This document shows positions 44,692-53,994 of a DNA stretch of 64,000 nucleotides, piece by piece. The position numbers were made by a program, and so were the translations under genes. The stretch covers positions 1 to 64,000 of the forward strand of contig JAFYBQ010000021.1 in the NCBI GenBank assembly GCA_017540085.1. The letters run 5' to 3'. How positions within the stretch are numbered: the stretch's first letter is position 1; each line of letters starts with the position of its first letter. The notes under the pieces were generated by a model. It searched no databases. It saw only the letters and a list, made by a program, of their open reading frames with translations, and had not been told where the DNA came from. This stretch comes from Synergistaceae bacterium. GTDB lineage: Bacteria > Synergistota > Synergistia > Synergistales > Aminobacteriaceae.

Positions 44692-45999
44692 ATGACTCTG
44701 AGATACGCCCTCGAACTGTCGCTGTTAATCCCCGCCGTGATATTCGCGGTTCTCCCTGTCGCTGACTCTGTGCGCGTGAGGCATTATGCGTTAGTCCCGT
44801 GCGCTTTCGTTATGGCCGGGGTGATTATGGCCGGGGCATTTCTTGCGAGTTTCGGAGCGTCTCACAGAATCAGGGTCAGATACATAGCAGTACCCATAGC
44901 CGCGGCACTCTTCATTCTCTATATGCTTGCTGTTGACGCTAGCACGGGTAAAAAGCTGTTCTGCTTCTTCAACGCTATAATGCTGTGCCTTGCCTGCCCT
45001 ATGTACACGATGTATATCAACGCGCCCCGCGAGATGATGAATTTTTCGGGGGTCTTCACGCTTTCGTCCGGGATAATCAGCGTAACAGTCTCCGTAATTC
45101 TCGGTGCGATATTCTTTCAGACTCTGACGGTGAAATTTCCCTTTCTCATGAGGGAAGACTCAATCCGGGACATATGGCGGTATATGTTCGTGATTCCGCT
45201 GATGATGTCGGCTTTGATTTTCTGGATGACCCCGAATTTCCCGGCGGTAGTCATGACGGGGCGCGTCAGGCCGGTGGGATTGGCTCTTGTTGTTTCGCTG
45301 ACGGGGGGAATATTCATGCTCTGTCATGTCTTCTGGCTGATTGTCTCACGAATGAGCGAGCGTGCTAGGCTTCAGCAGGAGAATGACATTCTCAGCATGG
45401 AGGCAAAACGCTACACGGAATTGCGCGCATACATGGACGAGACAAGAGCATTGCGGCACGACTTCAGGCAGCATATTTCCGTGATGTCGGAGCTTTCGCG
45501 GGCCGGAAGAATCCCGGAGCTTGAAGCGTATATCTCACAGATGGCGGAAAAAGCCGGGCGTGGCTACAAGTCTTTCTGCGTGAACAGAGCGGTTGACGCA
45601 ATAGCCTCGCACTATGACCGCATAGCCGGGACAGCGGGCGCAAAAATTTCGTGGAGGCTCGATCTTCCCAGCACACTCCCGGTGAAAGAGCCGGAATACT
45701 GCGCCATGCTCGGAAACCTCGTAGAGAACGCACTGAACGCCGTTAAGATTCTTCCGCAGGAAAAACGCAATATCACCGCAATATCTTCAATGTTGAGCCG
45801 TAATATGATTGGGCTTTCGGTAAGCAATGAATACAGCGGGGCGATAACGTTCGGGGCGGACGGCCTTCCGATTTCGGGGCGAAAAGGACACGGGACGGGA
45901 TTAATTTCGGTCATGAACACGGTGAATCATTACGCCGGAAGCATGAGCATAGGCACAGAGGGAAATATTTTCACGGCTGATATAATCTTATACTCATGA
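44692..45999 (+). CDS. GHKL-type membrane sensor histidine kinase (AgrC-like)
   Basis: 435 residues. About six or seven membrane helices fill the first 225 residues. A short coiled coil follows, then RALRHDFRQHISVM with the phospho-acceptor His, N-box NLVENALNA and G-box GHGTGLISVMN. This is the HPK10-type layout that pairs with LytTR regulators, here the gene directly upstream. The signal is not known. No peptide-pheromone gene was seen beside it. Confidence 0.9.
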   Translation: MTLRYALELSLLIPAVIFAVLPVADSVRVRHYALVPCAFVMAGVIMAGAFLASFGASHRIRVRYIAVPIAAALFILYMLAVDASTGKKLFCFFNAIMLCLACPMYTMYINAPREMMNFSGVFTLSSGIISVTVSVILGAIFFQTLTVKFPFLMREDSIRDIWRYMFVIPLMMSALIFWMTPNFPAVVMTGRVRPVGLALVVSLTGGIFMLCHVFWLIVSRMSERARLQQENDILSMEAKRYTELRAYMDETRALRHDFRQHISVMSELSRAGRIPELEAYISQMAEKAGRGYKSFCVNRAVDAIASHYDRIAGTAGAKISWRLDLPSTLPVKEPEYCAMLGNLVENALNAVKILPQEKRNITAISSMLSRNMIGLSVSNEYSGAITFGADGLPISGRKGHGTGLISVMNTVNHYAGSMSIGTEGNIFTADIILYS

Positions 46000-46062
46000 G
46001 AATAACCACGGTGATATTTTCGTGCATGGCAGCAAAATTTTTTGACAGGAGGAATTTTTATC

Positions 46063-46503
46063 ATGAAACGTTTATTGGCATTGTCAGCAGTATTTGCGCT
46101 CGCTATGGCTTCTGCGGCGTTCGCGGGAGTGCAGGATTTCGGGAAGTTCACGGTTGACGTTCCGCAGGGGTGGACAGGCACAACCCAGCAGGGAACAGCG
46201 GTAATCACAAAGAACGACAACTCAGCCCAGCTCACAATCTCGATTGAGGATGCCGGCGGGGCGACAAAGAAAGAGTTAGCGGAGGCATTTGTTGCGGAGT
46301 TCAAGAAGTCATTTTCTGAGGTCTCAGAGCCTGTAGCAGACGCTGACGGCGATTATTCGTGGGACATGAAGACAGCGGCAGGGGCGGACTCACATGCGAT
46401 GCTGTCGATTGAGGGCAAAGACTTTGTGCTTCTCGTCATCACGAATCCGCAGGCGGCTCCGGCTGAATTGTCGTCCATGCTCGGAAGCATAAAGCAGAAA
46501 TAA
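46063..46503 (+). CDS. Small exported protein, paralog A
   Basis: About 146 residues from ATG 46063 after AGGAGG. Signal peptide MKRLLALSAVFALAMASAAFA. The mature domain (FGKFTVDVPQGWTGTTQQG, ITKNDNSAQLTISIED, EAFVAEFKKSFSE, DGDYSWDM) resembles PsbP/DUF1795-like secreted proteins of unknown role. The next gene encodes a close paralog. Both lie after the LytTR two-component genes. Confidence 0.75.
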   Translation: MKRLLALSAVFALAMASAAFAGVQDFGKFTVDVPQGWTGTTQQGTAVITKNDNSAQLTISIEDAGGATKKELAEAFVAEFKKSFSEVSEPVADADGDYSWDMKTAAGADSHAMLSIEGKDFVLLVITNPQAAPAELSSMLGSIKQK

Positions 46504-46585
46504 CACTCACACGCACGGAATATCATTGCGGGAAGGTAAAAGAGTCCCGATGGTATTAATACATTCATCAGGAGGAAAAATTCTC

Positions 46586-47020
46586 ATGAAGCGCACAATA
46601 GTTTTTGCGGCAGTACTGGCGGTAGTACTTTCGGCGGCGGCATTCGCTCAGGATTTCGGAGCTTTCACGATGGACATTCCTGCGGGGTGGTCAGCGTCAA
46701 CAAACGGCCCTACAGGGATCGCCACAAAGGATGACAAGACAGCTTCACTTTCCGTAACGATAATGCCTGCTGAGGGGAACACGGCGGAGACATTCGCAAA
46801 CGCATTCGCGGAGGAGTTCAAGAAGTCATTTGCGTCTGTAGCAACACCCGCGGCGGAGGGCGACGGCTCATACTCATGGGAGATGACAACGGCCCAGGGC
46901 GTGAAGTCAACAGCCATGCTTGCGGTTGAGGACGGAAATTGCAAGCTCGTTGTAATGACCGGGCTTGAGACTGCCGGAGAAGAGATCGCGGCCATGCTCG
47001 AAAGCATCAAAGAGAAATAG
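46586..47020 (+). CDS. Small exported protein, paralog B
   Basis: About 144 residues from ATG 46586 after AGGAGG (46570-46575). Signal peptide MKRTIVFAAVLAVVLSAAAFA. The mature domain parallels paralog A (FGAFTMDIPAGWSASTNG, FANAFAEEFKKSF, DGSYSWEM). The two arose by tandem duplication and have since diverged. A terminator follows. No catalytic residues recognised. Confidence 0.75.
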   Translation: MKRTIVFAAVLAVVLSAAAFAQDFGAFTMDIPAGWSASTNGPTGIATKDDKTASLSVTIMPAEGNTAETFANAFAEEFKKSFASVATPAAEGDGSYSWEMTTAQGVKSTAMLAVEDGNCKLVVMTGLETAGEEIAAMLESIKEK

Positions 47021-47041
47021 TAACAAGCAGAAATCCATTCA

Positions 47042-47071
47042 GCCCCCGGGAAATTCACCGGGGGTTTTTTT
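47042..47071 (+). terminator. Intrinsic terminator after the paralog pair
   Basis: CCCCCGG pairs with CCGGGGG around GAAATTCA, followed by seven T. Confidence 0.88.
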
Positions 47072-47116
47072 GTGAGTTTTTGCGCCGATATTCTCATTGG
47101 ACAGTGATACGGCGTT

Positions 47117-47145
47117 TTGCGTTCCCGCGTGATATGCGCTATATT
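47117..47145 (+). promoter_or_regulatory. Sigma-70-type promoter of the M48 protease gene
   Basis: TTGCGT (47117-47122), a 17-base spacer and TATATT (47140-47145). The expected start is about 25 bases before the ATG at 47178, leaving room for the GAGAGG Shine-Dalgarno. Confidence 0.55.
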
Positions 47146-47177
47146 GTCCGCATAAAATTTCATTGAGAGGTCAAATC

Positions 47178-47819
47178 ATGAAGAAATTAGCGTTAATTCT
47201 CCTGCTGACATTCTGCGGGACAGCATACGGCGAAATCAGCAAAGTAACAATCAACAAAGCCTGGAAGAGAATCACAAAGGCCGACAATTTTCCGCGTATA
47301 TCAATAACATACGAGAAGGACTCCGAGCCAAATGCTTGGGTAAAATCCGATGGAGGCGGGAATTTTTCCGTCCACGTAACAAGAGGCTTAATGCGTATGC
47401 TTGACACTGAGGACGAAATCGCCGGGGTACTCGGCCATGAGCTTGGACATATACAGCTCGGCCACTACGAGTCCCTAAGCGTCCCCGAATACGGCACAGG
47501 GATAAACAGCGACATAGCCGCGAATTTCGAGGGGGTTTACGGTGAAGGGGAACTCAGCGCGGGTGAGGAGATTGAAGCGGACGATTACGGCGTGAATTTG
47601 CTGAGGAAAGCCCGCTATAATCCGAGAGGACTCTATGACGCAATGATGAAGATTGCCGCCAAGGGATATGTCAGGAGGCACAGCGGCTTCATGTCCGGGA
47701 CTGTTTCGCATGAGAGGCTCACAAACGCCGCCGAGAAAGCCGGAATATCATACTGCATAAAGGCCGACAGCCTCATAGGTATGGACGAGGTAGCAGAAAT
47801 TATGCGCGGGAAAAAATAA
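47178..47819 (+). CDS. Exported M48-type zinc metalloprotease
   Basis: About 213 residues from ATG 47178 (GAGAGG upstream). Signal peptide MKKLALILLLTFCGTAYG. The zinc site is H87-E-L-G-H91 with the third ligand in E133-A-D (EEIEADDYG). A short M48C-like catalytic domain with no TPR tail, hence a minimal Oma1/BepA-like periplasmic protease, likely for quality control of exported proteins. Confidence 0.9.
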   Translation: MKKLALILLLTFCGTAYGEISKVTINKAWKRITKADNFPRISITYEKDSEPNAWVKSDGGGNFSVHVTRGLMRMLDTEDEIAGVLGHELGHIQLGHYESLSVPEYGTGINSDIAANFEGVYGEGELSAGEEIEADDYGVNLLRKARYNPRGLYDAMMKIAAKGYVRRHSGFMSGTVSHERLTNAAEKAGISYCIKADSLIGMDEVAEIMRGKK

Positions 47820-47838
47820 CGCAGGCGTGAAATTTTCG

Positions 47839-47873
47839 GAGTCTTCCGTGTGAAAGCGGGAGGCTCTTTTTTT
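47839..47873 (+). terminator. Intrinsic terminator after the M48 gene
   Basis: GAGTCTTCCG pairs with CGGGAGGCTC (two G-T wobbles) around TGTGAAAG, followed by seven T. Confidence 0.82.
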
Positions 47874-47987
47874 GCGGACTGTGAAAGGCTGTGTACTGCA
47901 AAAAATTTTGTTTTATCGAAACTCGCCGTACTGAGTCCTACGACAAACCCCATCGCTTTAGCTATGTGGATATAAGGCGCAATATAG

Positions 47988-48190
47988 TATAATATTTTTG
48001 CGGTTAGTCGTTCCGCATTAACAAAAATGTAGAAAGTAATGTTGTGTCCCTGATGGGGCTATACAGTAGGGGCGGACTGGCCACGCCTTTGAGAATAAGG
48101 GTGCCTGTTTTGCAGGTGGAAACTTAAAATCAAACTTCTCAAGAACCCTATGCCGAAAGGCTTCGGGAGGCTCAGGAGATAATGCGATAG
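47988..48190 (+). ncRNA. Structured RNA candidate, possibly 6S-like
   Basis: No protein frame fits here. A perfect -10 box TATAAT stands at 47988-47993, with a start expected near 48000. CGCATTA (48014-48020) pairs with TAATGCG (48180-48186) and closes a domain of about 170 bases. Inside, CCTGA (48049-48053) pairs with TCAGG (48172-48176), a GGGGCG/CGCCTT helix lies near 48069-48090, and GCC-GAAA-GGC forms a tetraloop hairpin near 48152-48161. Length and paired ends with internal bubbles resemble 6S RNA (ssrS). However, GAGAA/TTCTC and AGGGT/ACCCT cross like a pseudoknot, which 6S lacks. It could also be a long leader of the glgP operon. Only the existence of structure is well supported. Confidence 0.45.
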
Positions 48191-48287
48191 AACAAAATCC
48201 ATTCAATTACATATTAATTTTTGCAGGTGGTCAAATTTCTTATTCGCCCGTCTGCTTTTACACAGGAAAGGAGTCAGCAAAGACAAA

Positions 48288-50045
48288 ATGATTCAAAGAC
48301 TGCACCGAAGCGATCTCGGCAACTCGCTTAGGACGCTTATGGAAAACGATCCCGCCTTCCGCCCTGTAGCCTACTTCTCTATGGAAGTCGGCCTAAAGGA
48401 GTCAATCCCGACATATTCAGGGGGTCTCGGAGTGCTGGCGGGCGATATCCTCAAGAGCGCGGCTGATTTAGGCGTTCCGATGGCAGGTGTTACGCTCTTA
48501 TATCGCAAAGGCTATTTCGTTCAGGAGTTCAATGACCAGGACTGGCAGCAGGAAAAGCCGGTAATCTGGGATCCGTCAAAAGAATTAACCCTTCTTCCCA
48601 ACAAAATATCAGTAACAATGAGAGGCCGTGAGATTCAAGTCGGCGTATGGGTATACGAATGCATAGGCGCGACAGGCTACCCTCTTCCGATATATTTCCT
48701 TGACACAGATTTTGACGGAAATCACCCCGATGACCGCAAATTATGCTGGTATCTTTACGGCGGTGATAATCATTACAGGTTATGCCAGGAATTTATACTC
48801 GGCGTAGGCGGCTTGAGAATGCTCCGCGCCCTAGGTTACATGAACATTGACACGTTCCACCTGAACGAAGGCCACGCAGGATTTTTGACGCTCGAACTTA
48901 TGCGCGAGTTAGGCTATTATGACCCCGACAGAATCCGCGAGCAGGTTGTTTTCACGACACATACACCAGTCCCGGCAGGACACGACTATTTCACGTTCGG
49001 CGAAATTGATCAGGTATTCCCCGATGACGCAAAAGCCACAATACACAAGATGATTCCCGACAAACCCGGCGTATCAATGACAGACTTAGGCCTCAGATAC
49101 AGCAGGTACGTCAACGGAGTCGCAAAGAAGCACGCCGAGGTCAGCAACGCAATGTTCCACATGGAGACAGTAGACTGGATTACCAACGGCGTACACCCTA
49201 CAACGTGGGTAAGCTCAGGAATGCGGAAGCTCTACAACAAGCACATACCAGGCTGGGAGCTTGACCCGGGCAGGCTCGTTCAGGCTCTGACAATCCCGAA
49301 AGATGAAGTGTGGTCAGCTCATCAGGCATCAAAGCTGAGGCTGTTTGCGCGGATTCTTGAGACAAACGGAGTCCAGCTTGACCCGAATATTCTTACACTC
49401 GGCTTTGCGAGAAGGGCGGCGACGTACAAGAGAGCGGATATGCTTTTGACAGACATCGACAGGCTCAGGAAAATAGCCGGGAAAAACAAAGTACAGTTTA
49501 TTTTCGCGGGAAAGTCTCACCCGCAGGATGACGGCGGAAAAAGATTATTGCAGAGAATCCGCCAAGCCTCCAAGAATCTCCGGGACAGCGTTACGATCGT
49601 ATTCATCGACAATTACAACATGGAGATAGCCTCGCTCCTGACGCAGGGTGTTGATGTCTGGCTGAACAATCCCATAAGACCCCGCGAGGCAAGTGGCACA
49701 TCCGGCATGAAGTGCGCCATGAACGGAATAATGAATTTCTCGGTGCTTGACGGCTGGTGGATTGAAGGATGGATTGAGGACGTAACCGGCTGGTCAATCG
49801 GGCCGGAGCCGTCAGCGGCAGAAGCAAAGTTAGCAAACTCACAGCACTATGACGAGAGCAAAGACGCGGATGACTTCTACAGGAAACTTGAAGAGAAAGT
49901 AATTCCCACATACTACGAGAACCATGACAAATGGGTTGACATGATGAGGCATACAATCGCCCTTGACGCGAGCTTCTTCAACACTCACAGAGTAGTGCAT
50001 GAATACGCGTCAAAAGCATACTCAATCGATTTCAGGGGAATGTAG
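48288..50045 (+). CDS. glgP: Glycogen/alpha-glucan phosphorylase, short form
   Basis: 585 residues of the GT35 family. It releases glucose 1-phosphate from glycogen with pyridoxal phosphate. The N-terminus shows VAYFSMEVGLKESIPTYSGG then GVLAGD, typical of the short bacterial type. The cofactor Lys lies in EASGTSGMKCAMNG near residue 480. AAAGGAG precedes the ATG. First gene of glgP-glgA-glgC, so breakdown and synthesis of glycogen share one transcript. Confidence 0.95.
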   Translation: MIQRLHRSDLGNSLRTLMENDPAFRPVAYFSMEVGLKESIPTYSGGLGVLAGDILKSAADLGVPMAGVTLLYRKGYFVQEFNDQDWQQEKPVIWDPSKELTLLPNKISVTMRGREIQVGVWVYECIGATGYPLPIYFLDTDFDGNHPDDRKLCWYLYGGDNHYRLCQEFILGVGGLRMLRALGYMNIDTFHLNEGHAGFLTLELMRELGYYDPDRIREQVVFTTHTPVPAGHDYFTFGEIDQVFPDDAKATIHKMIPDKPGVSMTDLGLRYSRYVNGVAKKHAEVSNAMFHMETVDWITNGVHPTTWVSSGMRKLYNKHIPGWELDPGRLVQALTIPKDEVWSAHQASKLRLFARILETNGVQLDPNILTLGFARRAATYKRADMLLTDIDRLRKIAGKNKVQFIFAGKSHPQDDGGKRLLQRIRQASKNLRDSVTIVFIDNYNMEIASLLTQGVDVWLNNPIRPREASGTSGMKCAMNGIMNFSVLDGWWIEGWIEDVTGWSIGPEPSAAEAKLANSQHYDESKDADDFYRKLEEKVIPTYYENHDKWVDMMRHTIALDASFFNTHRVVHEYASKAYSIDFRGM

Positions 50046-50083
50046 CAAAATTTTTGCAGTGAAAGGAATGCAGTAAAACAGCG

Positions 50084-51544
50084 ATGACGAAAAACGGCAG
50101 TGCGGTAAAAGTATTGTTCGTAACAACAGAGCTTGCGCCGTTCTCGAAAGTCGGCGGACTCGGTGATGTTGCAGGTTCTCTTCCGAAAGCACTAAGGCAG
50201 GCAGGAGTCGATGTCAGAGTCGTAACTCCGGCATGGCCGGGAGTCCTTGAGAGGGCAGCGGCGGCAGGACTCAAAACCACAACAGTAAAGACCAAAGTAT
50301 ACGCGGCATATGACTGGCGCATACACAAAGCAGAAGTGATAAAGGCTGAAGTGAAAGGTGTCCCGACATATTTCCTCAAAGCAGAGGACTACACCGGAGA
50401 CATGTACCCTTCACAGCTCAACTTCTGGACGGCCTCACCCTTTGCGGTGTTCTGTATGCAGGCACTTGAGCTGAAAGACGCTATAGACTGGGAGCCGGAT
50501 ATATACCACTGCCACGACTGGACATCGGCATTCCTTCCCTGCGCGCTTGCGTGGCACAGGCACTATAGGCAGATCGGCGGCAAGTCAATTATGACCCTGC
50601 ACAACGTAGCGTATCAGGGAATATTTGAGCCGTCGCCGTTCTTGGAGGCATCCGGGCTTGAGCCGTGGAGCTTCAGCTCGTCAACAATGGAATTTTACGG
50701 ACAAGTCAACCTCCTGAAGGGCGGAATAGTCGCGGCCTCAGCAGTAAGCACAGTGTCGCCGACATACGCAAACGAGATTCAGACCTACGAGTCAACCCGC
50801 GAATTGTCCGGGATACTCTACCAGCAGAGAAGCAAATTACGCGGAATCCTCAACGGCCTTGATGTGAAATTCTGGGATCCCGCCGGAGACAAAGAGATTC
50901 CCGCCAAGTTCAGCGCGAAAGACCTGAAGGGAAAAGCGGCCTGCAAGAGAGAATTATTATCACGCGCCGGGCTTGACCCTGAGTCAGACGCTCCCGTGAT
51001 TGTGTGCGTGAGCCGTCTCGTTGAACAGAAAGGTTTTGACATGGTATTCAGCGCGGCGGATCAGATTGCGGAGACAGGCGCAAAACTTCTCATACTCGGT
51101 TCGGGAAATGACTGGATAGAGAACGGAATAATGCAGGCGGCCGAGACTCACCCGCAGAGCATAAAGCTGTTCAAGGGCTACGATGAGCCTTTGTCGCACT
51201 TAATGTACGCGGGTGGTGATATATTCCTCATGCCGTCAGTGTTCGAGCCTTGCGGACTGTCGCAGATGATCTCCATGAGGTACGGCACTGTTCCTGTAGT
51301 GCGCGAGGTCGGCGGACTCCGTGATACTGTGTTTGATGTTGACAGGCCGGAGGGCGGAAACGGCTTCACGTTCCAGACATGCGACGCAGACGGAATGATG
51401 TGGGCATTGCGCCGTGCGGTTGACCGCTACGACACCGACAAAGCTGCGTGGAAGAAAATCATGCTTGAGGGAATGCGAGAGGATTTCACGTGGGACAGGT
51501 CAGCCGGACTCTACAAGGATATGTACGAGGACTTAATGCAGTAA
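50084..51544 (+). CDS. glgA: Glycogen synthase (ADP-glucose)
   Basis: 486 residues, GT5 family. Extends alpha-1,4-glucan from ADP-glucose. The N-terminus has TTELAPFSKVGGLGDV, where the K-x-G-G-L loop binds ADP-glucose. HCHDWTSAF and the C-terminal VFEPCGLSQMISMRYG (catalytic Glu loop) follow. Normal length. A G/C hairpin at about 51557-51586 without a T run separates it from glgC. Confidence 0.96.
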   Translation: MTKNGSAVKVLFVTTELAPFSKVGGLGDVAGSLPKALRQAGVDVRVVTPAWPGVLERAAAAGLKTTTVKTKVYAAYDWRIHKAEVIKAEVKGVPTYFLKAEDYTGDMYPSQLNFWTASPFAVFCMQALELKDAIDWEPDIYHCHDWTSAFLPCALAWHRHYRQIGGKSIMTLHNVAYQGIFEPSPFLEASGLEPWSFSSSTMEFYGQVNLLKGGIVAASAVSTVSPTYANEIQTYESTRELSGILYQQRSKLRGILNGLDVKFWDPAGDKEIPAKFSAKDLKGKAACKRELLSRAGLDPESDAPVIVCVSRLVEQKGFDMVFSAADQIAETGAKLLILGSGNDWIENGIMQAAETHPQSIKLFKGYDEPLSHLMYAGGDIFLMPSVFEPCGLSQMISMRYGTVPVVREVGGLRDTVFDVDRPEGGNGFTFQTCDADGMMWALRRAVDRYDTDKAAWKKIMLEGMREDFTWDRSAGLYKDMYEDLMQ

Positions 51545-51612
51545 AAAGGGTGAATTATGCCCCTTGTGATTTCTGCCGGGGGCATTGTTAATATAAGGGA
51601 GATGAAATTTTC

Positions 51613-52941
51613 ATGTACACAGGCAAACACGGAAGAGTGTTAGGTATAGTGCTTGCCGGGGGAAAGGGCGAGCGCTTAATGCCCCTGACTAGTTACCGCG
51701 CAAAACCTGCCGTATATTTTGCCGCGAAATATCGTATCATTGATTTTGCACTCTCCAATCTCATCAACAGCGGAATCTATTCGGTTTACGTCCTGACGCA
51801 GTTCAAAAGCCAGTCGCTTAACGAGCATATAGAGCGTGGCTGGCAGTTCGGCGGAGCTATGCGGGGGCGTGATTTCTTTGTTACGACAATTCCCGCGCAG
51901 ATGTGGAGCGGTGAACACTGGTTCCAGGGAACAGCGGACGCTGTGTATCAGGCAAAGCACATGATTACGCGCTTCAGAGCCGATAAAGTCTGCATTTTCG
52001 CGGCGGATCACATCTACAAGATGGACGTTGAGCAAATGCTCTCGTACCATGACGCGCAGCACGCTGACGTAACAATAGCGGCAAATGTCGTGCCGGTTGA
52101 AGAGGCTACCGCGTTCGGGTGCATTAAGACCGACAAGAACGGGCGCATTGTCGAGTTCATGGAGAAGCCGAAAAACCCGCCGGAGATTCCCGGAAAGCCC
52201 GGTTTCTCGTATGTCTCAATGGGAAATTACGTTTTTGACAGGAAAGTGCTTGAGGAAGCCCTCGACGATGACGCAATGAAGGAAGAGACAAGCCACGACT
52301 TTGGCAAGGACATTATCCCCGACCTTGTGGAACACGGTATGAAGGTCTGCGCTTATGACTTCTCGACAAACGTACTCCCGCACCCGTCAGCAGAGACCGA
52401 GCTAATTCACCAGTGGAGGACGGATAAACCCTACTGGCGTGATGTCGGGACGCTCTACGCTTACTGGAAGGCGCATATGGAGCTTATCGGCCATGAGTCG
52501 GAGATGTCGTTCTACAATCCCATGTGGCCGATACGCACGGTGTCATACGGTGATCCCCCTTCATACTGCTACCCGGACAGCGGACACCCCTGCAACATCA
52601 ACAGGGTCATGCTCTCGGAGGGAAGCAGGATTTTCGGCGCGGACGTGTCAAATTCCGTTCTTGCGCGTAACAGCCTCGTTCAGGCGGGAAGCGTCGTTGA
52701 GGAAAGCATCATCGGCCATGATGTAGTCATCGGCAGGAATTGCAGAATCAAGCGCGCAATCATTGACGGCCATAACATTATCCCGGACGGGACTGTTATC
52801 GGCGAGGATCCCGATCTTGACGCGAAAAATTACTACGTTGACCCGAAATCGGGAATCGTTGTCGCAGGAGTGCCGAAAGAATTATACCTGACAGGAAGCG
52901 ACCAGCTTGAAGAAGGACAGAGCTGGGACACAATGGGCTAG
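51613..52941 (+). CDS. glgC: Glucose-1-phosphate adenylyltransferase
   Basis: 442 residues. Makes ADP-glucose from glucose 1-phosphate and ATP, the committed step of glycogen synthesis. Motifs: GIVLAGGKGERLMPLT (nucleotide-binding), RAKPAVYFAAKYRIIDF, CIFAADHIYKMD, FMEKPKNP, and a C-terminal left-handed beta helix with the allosteric region. AAGGGAG upstream of the ATG. No branching enzyme gene lies nearby. Confidence 0.96.
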   Translation: MYTGKHGRVLGIVLAGGKGERLMPLTSYRAKPAVYFAAKYRIIDFALSNLINSGIYSVYVLTQFKSQSLNEHIERGWQFGGAMRGRDFFVTTIPAQMWSGEHWFQGTADAVYQAKHMITRFRADKVCIFAADHIYKMDVEQMLSYHDAQHADVTIAANVVPVEEATAFGCIKTDKNGRIVEFMEKPKNPPEIPGKPGFSYVSMGNYVFDRKVLEEALDDDAMKEETSHDFGKDIIPDLVEHGMKVCAYDFSTNVLPHPSAETELIHQWRTDKPYWRDVGTLYAYWKAHMELIGHESEMSFYNPMWPIRTVSYGDPPSYCYPDSGHPCNINRVMLSEGSRIFGADVSNSVLARNSLVQAGSVVEESIIGHDVVIGRNCRIKRAIIDGHNIIPDGTVIGEDPDLDAKNYYVDPKSGIVVAGVPKELYLTGSDQLEEGQSWDTMG

Positions 52942-52956
52942 AGCCTGAAATATATT

Positions 52957-52990
52957 CCCCCCGGTGAACATGGCCGGGGGTTTTCTTTTT
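52957..52990 (+). terminator. Intrinsic terminator of the glycogen operon
   Basis: CCCCCCGG pairs with CCGGGGG around TGAACATGG, followed by TTTTCTTTTT. Nearly the same hairpin ends the hybrid-kinase operon. Confidence 0.85.
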
Positions 52991-53010
52991 GCTGACGGAG
53001 GGGAAAATTT

Positions 53011-53994
53011 ATGTCGCTGTCCGGGATGTTCGAGAATTTCATGAGGAAGCATGTGTACTTCACGCCGTATTACAGCCGGAAGGCCGGACTCTGTTCAGAC
53101 GAGCCGGAAATCTACAACAGCTCCGGGGAAAGAATGCGAGTGTTCTTTATCTCAGACCGGGAATTTGCACACACACCCTACTGGCCCGGAATGACTCAGC
53201 CGCGCTATGTTTTGTGGGACAGGTACAATTTTGGCCTGAAGACTCATTTTTACAGCCATTACGAAGCGTTTAACACTGTAGGGAAGCCTGAGAGAAAATT
53301 TGCCGTGCTGATAGAGTCGCGCTCAGTCAGCCCGAAAAGCTACAGGAAATTCCTGCGCGAGAAAAATTATATTCAGAATGAATTTGACCGGGTATTCACA
53401 TATGATGACGAGATACTAAGCGCATTAAGCAACGCCGAATTTGTCCCCTTCTGCGCGGGATACTGGTACGGAAAAATTGACGGCACAGCAACTTTATCGC
53501 CCGAAAATTACAGCCGAAAGACACGGAATATATCGATACTTTCATCGGACAAAAACTCAACGCCCCTTCACCGTCTCAGGAAAAATCTTGCGCGAATATG
53601 CCGGGATAATAATCTTGCTGACACTTACGGGACATTTGACGGGGGAAAATACGTAACGCCTGAGTCTACTCTGAGGGATTACAGGTATTCCATCATAATC
53701 GAGAACGACATAACGCCGTATTTCTTCACGGAGAAGATCACAAACTGCTTTGCCGCTCAGACGATACCAATATATTTGGGCGCAACGAGGATTAACGACT
53801 TCTTTGACGGGGACGGGATAATAGCAATTACGGAGAAAGACGCAGGGAATATCGCTGAAATTCTGAGGCAGTGTACAGAGGCTGAATATATGCGGAGGCT
53901 TCCTGCGGTGATGGAAAATTTCAGGCGCGTGAAGGAGTATGAGAGTCCCTGCGACTATATGTATTTGCGTTACGTGAAAGAAATTTGCGGGTGA
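53011..53994 (+). CDS. GT10-type (fucosyltransferase-like) glycosyltransferase
   Basis: 327 residues, no signal peptide or membrane helix. The C-terminal half has the GT10 alpha-1,3-fucosyltransferase pattern: YRYSIIIENDITPYFFTEKI, then NCFAAQTIPIYLGA, and the acidic DGDGIIAI segment. Such enzymes move fucose from GDP-fucose to a surface glycan. GGAGG precedes the ATG, and a terminator separates it from glgC. It converges with the LprI-domain gene with no gap. No GDP-fucose synthesis genes are in the window, so the donor is inferred. Confidence 0.8.
   Translation: MSLSGMFENFMRKHVYFTPYYSRKAGLCSDEPEIYNSSGERMRVFFISDREFAHTPYWPGMTQPRYVLWDRYNFGLKTHFYSHYEAFNTVGKPERKFAVLIESRSVSPKSYRKFLREKNYIQNEFDRVFTYDDEILSALSNAEFVPFCAGYWYGKIDGTATLSPENYSRKTRNISILSSDKNSTPLHRLRKNLARICRDNNLADTYGTFDGGKYVTPESTLRDYRYSIIIENDITPYFFTEKITNCFAAQTIPIYLGATRINDFFDGDGIIAITEKDAGNIAEILRQCTEAEYMRRLPAVMENFRRVKEYESPCDYMYLRYVKEICG

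Noticed and set aside
48000-48190. SRP RNA, tmRNA or RNase P RNA
   Set aside because: The conserved SRP GGAA-tetraloop core, the tmRNA tRNA-like ends and the RNase P consensus blocks are absent.
51557-51586. Hairpin between glgA and glgC as a terminator
   Set aside because: The stem is good but no T run follows, and glgC seems to belong to the operon. It may only stabilise or attenuate the transcript.
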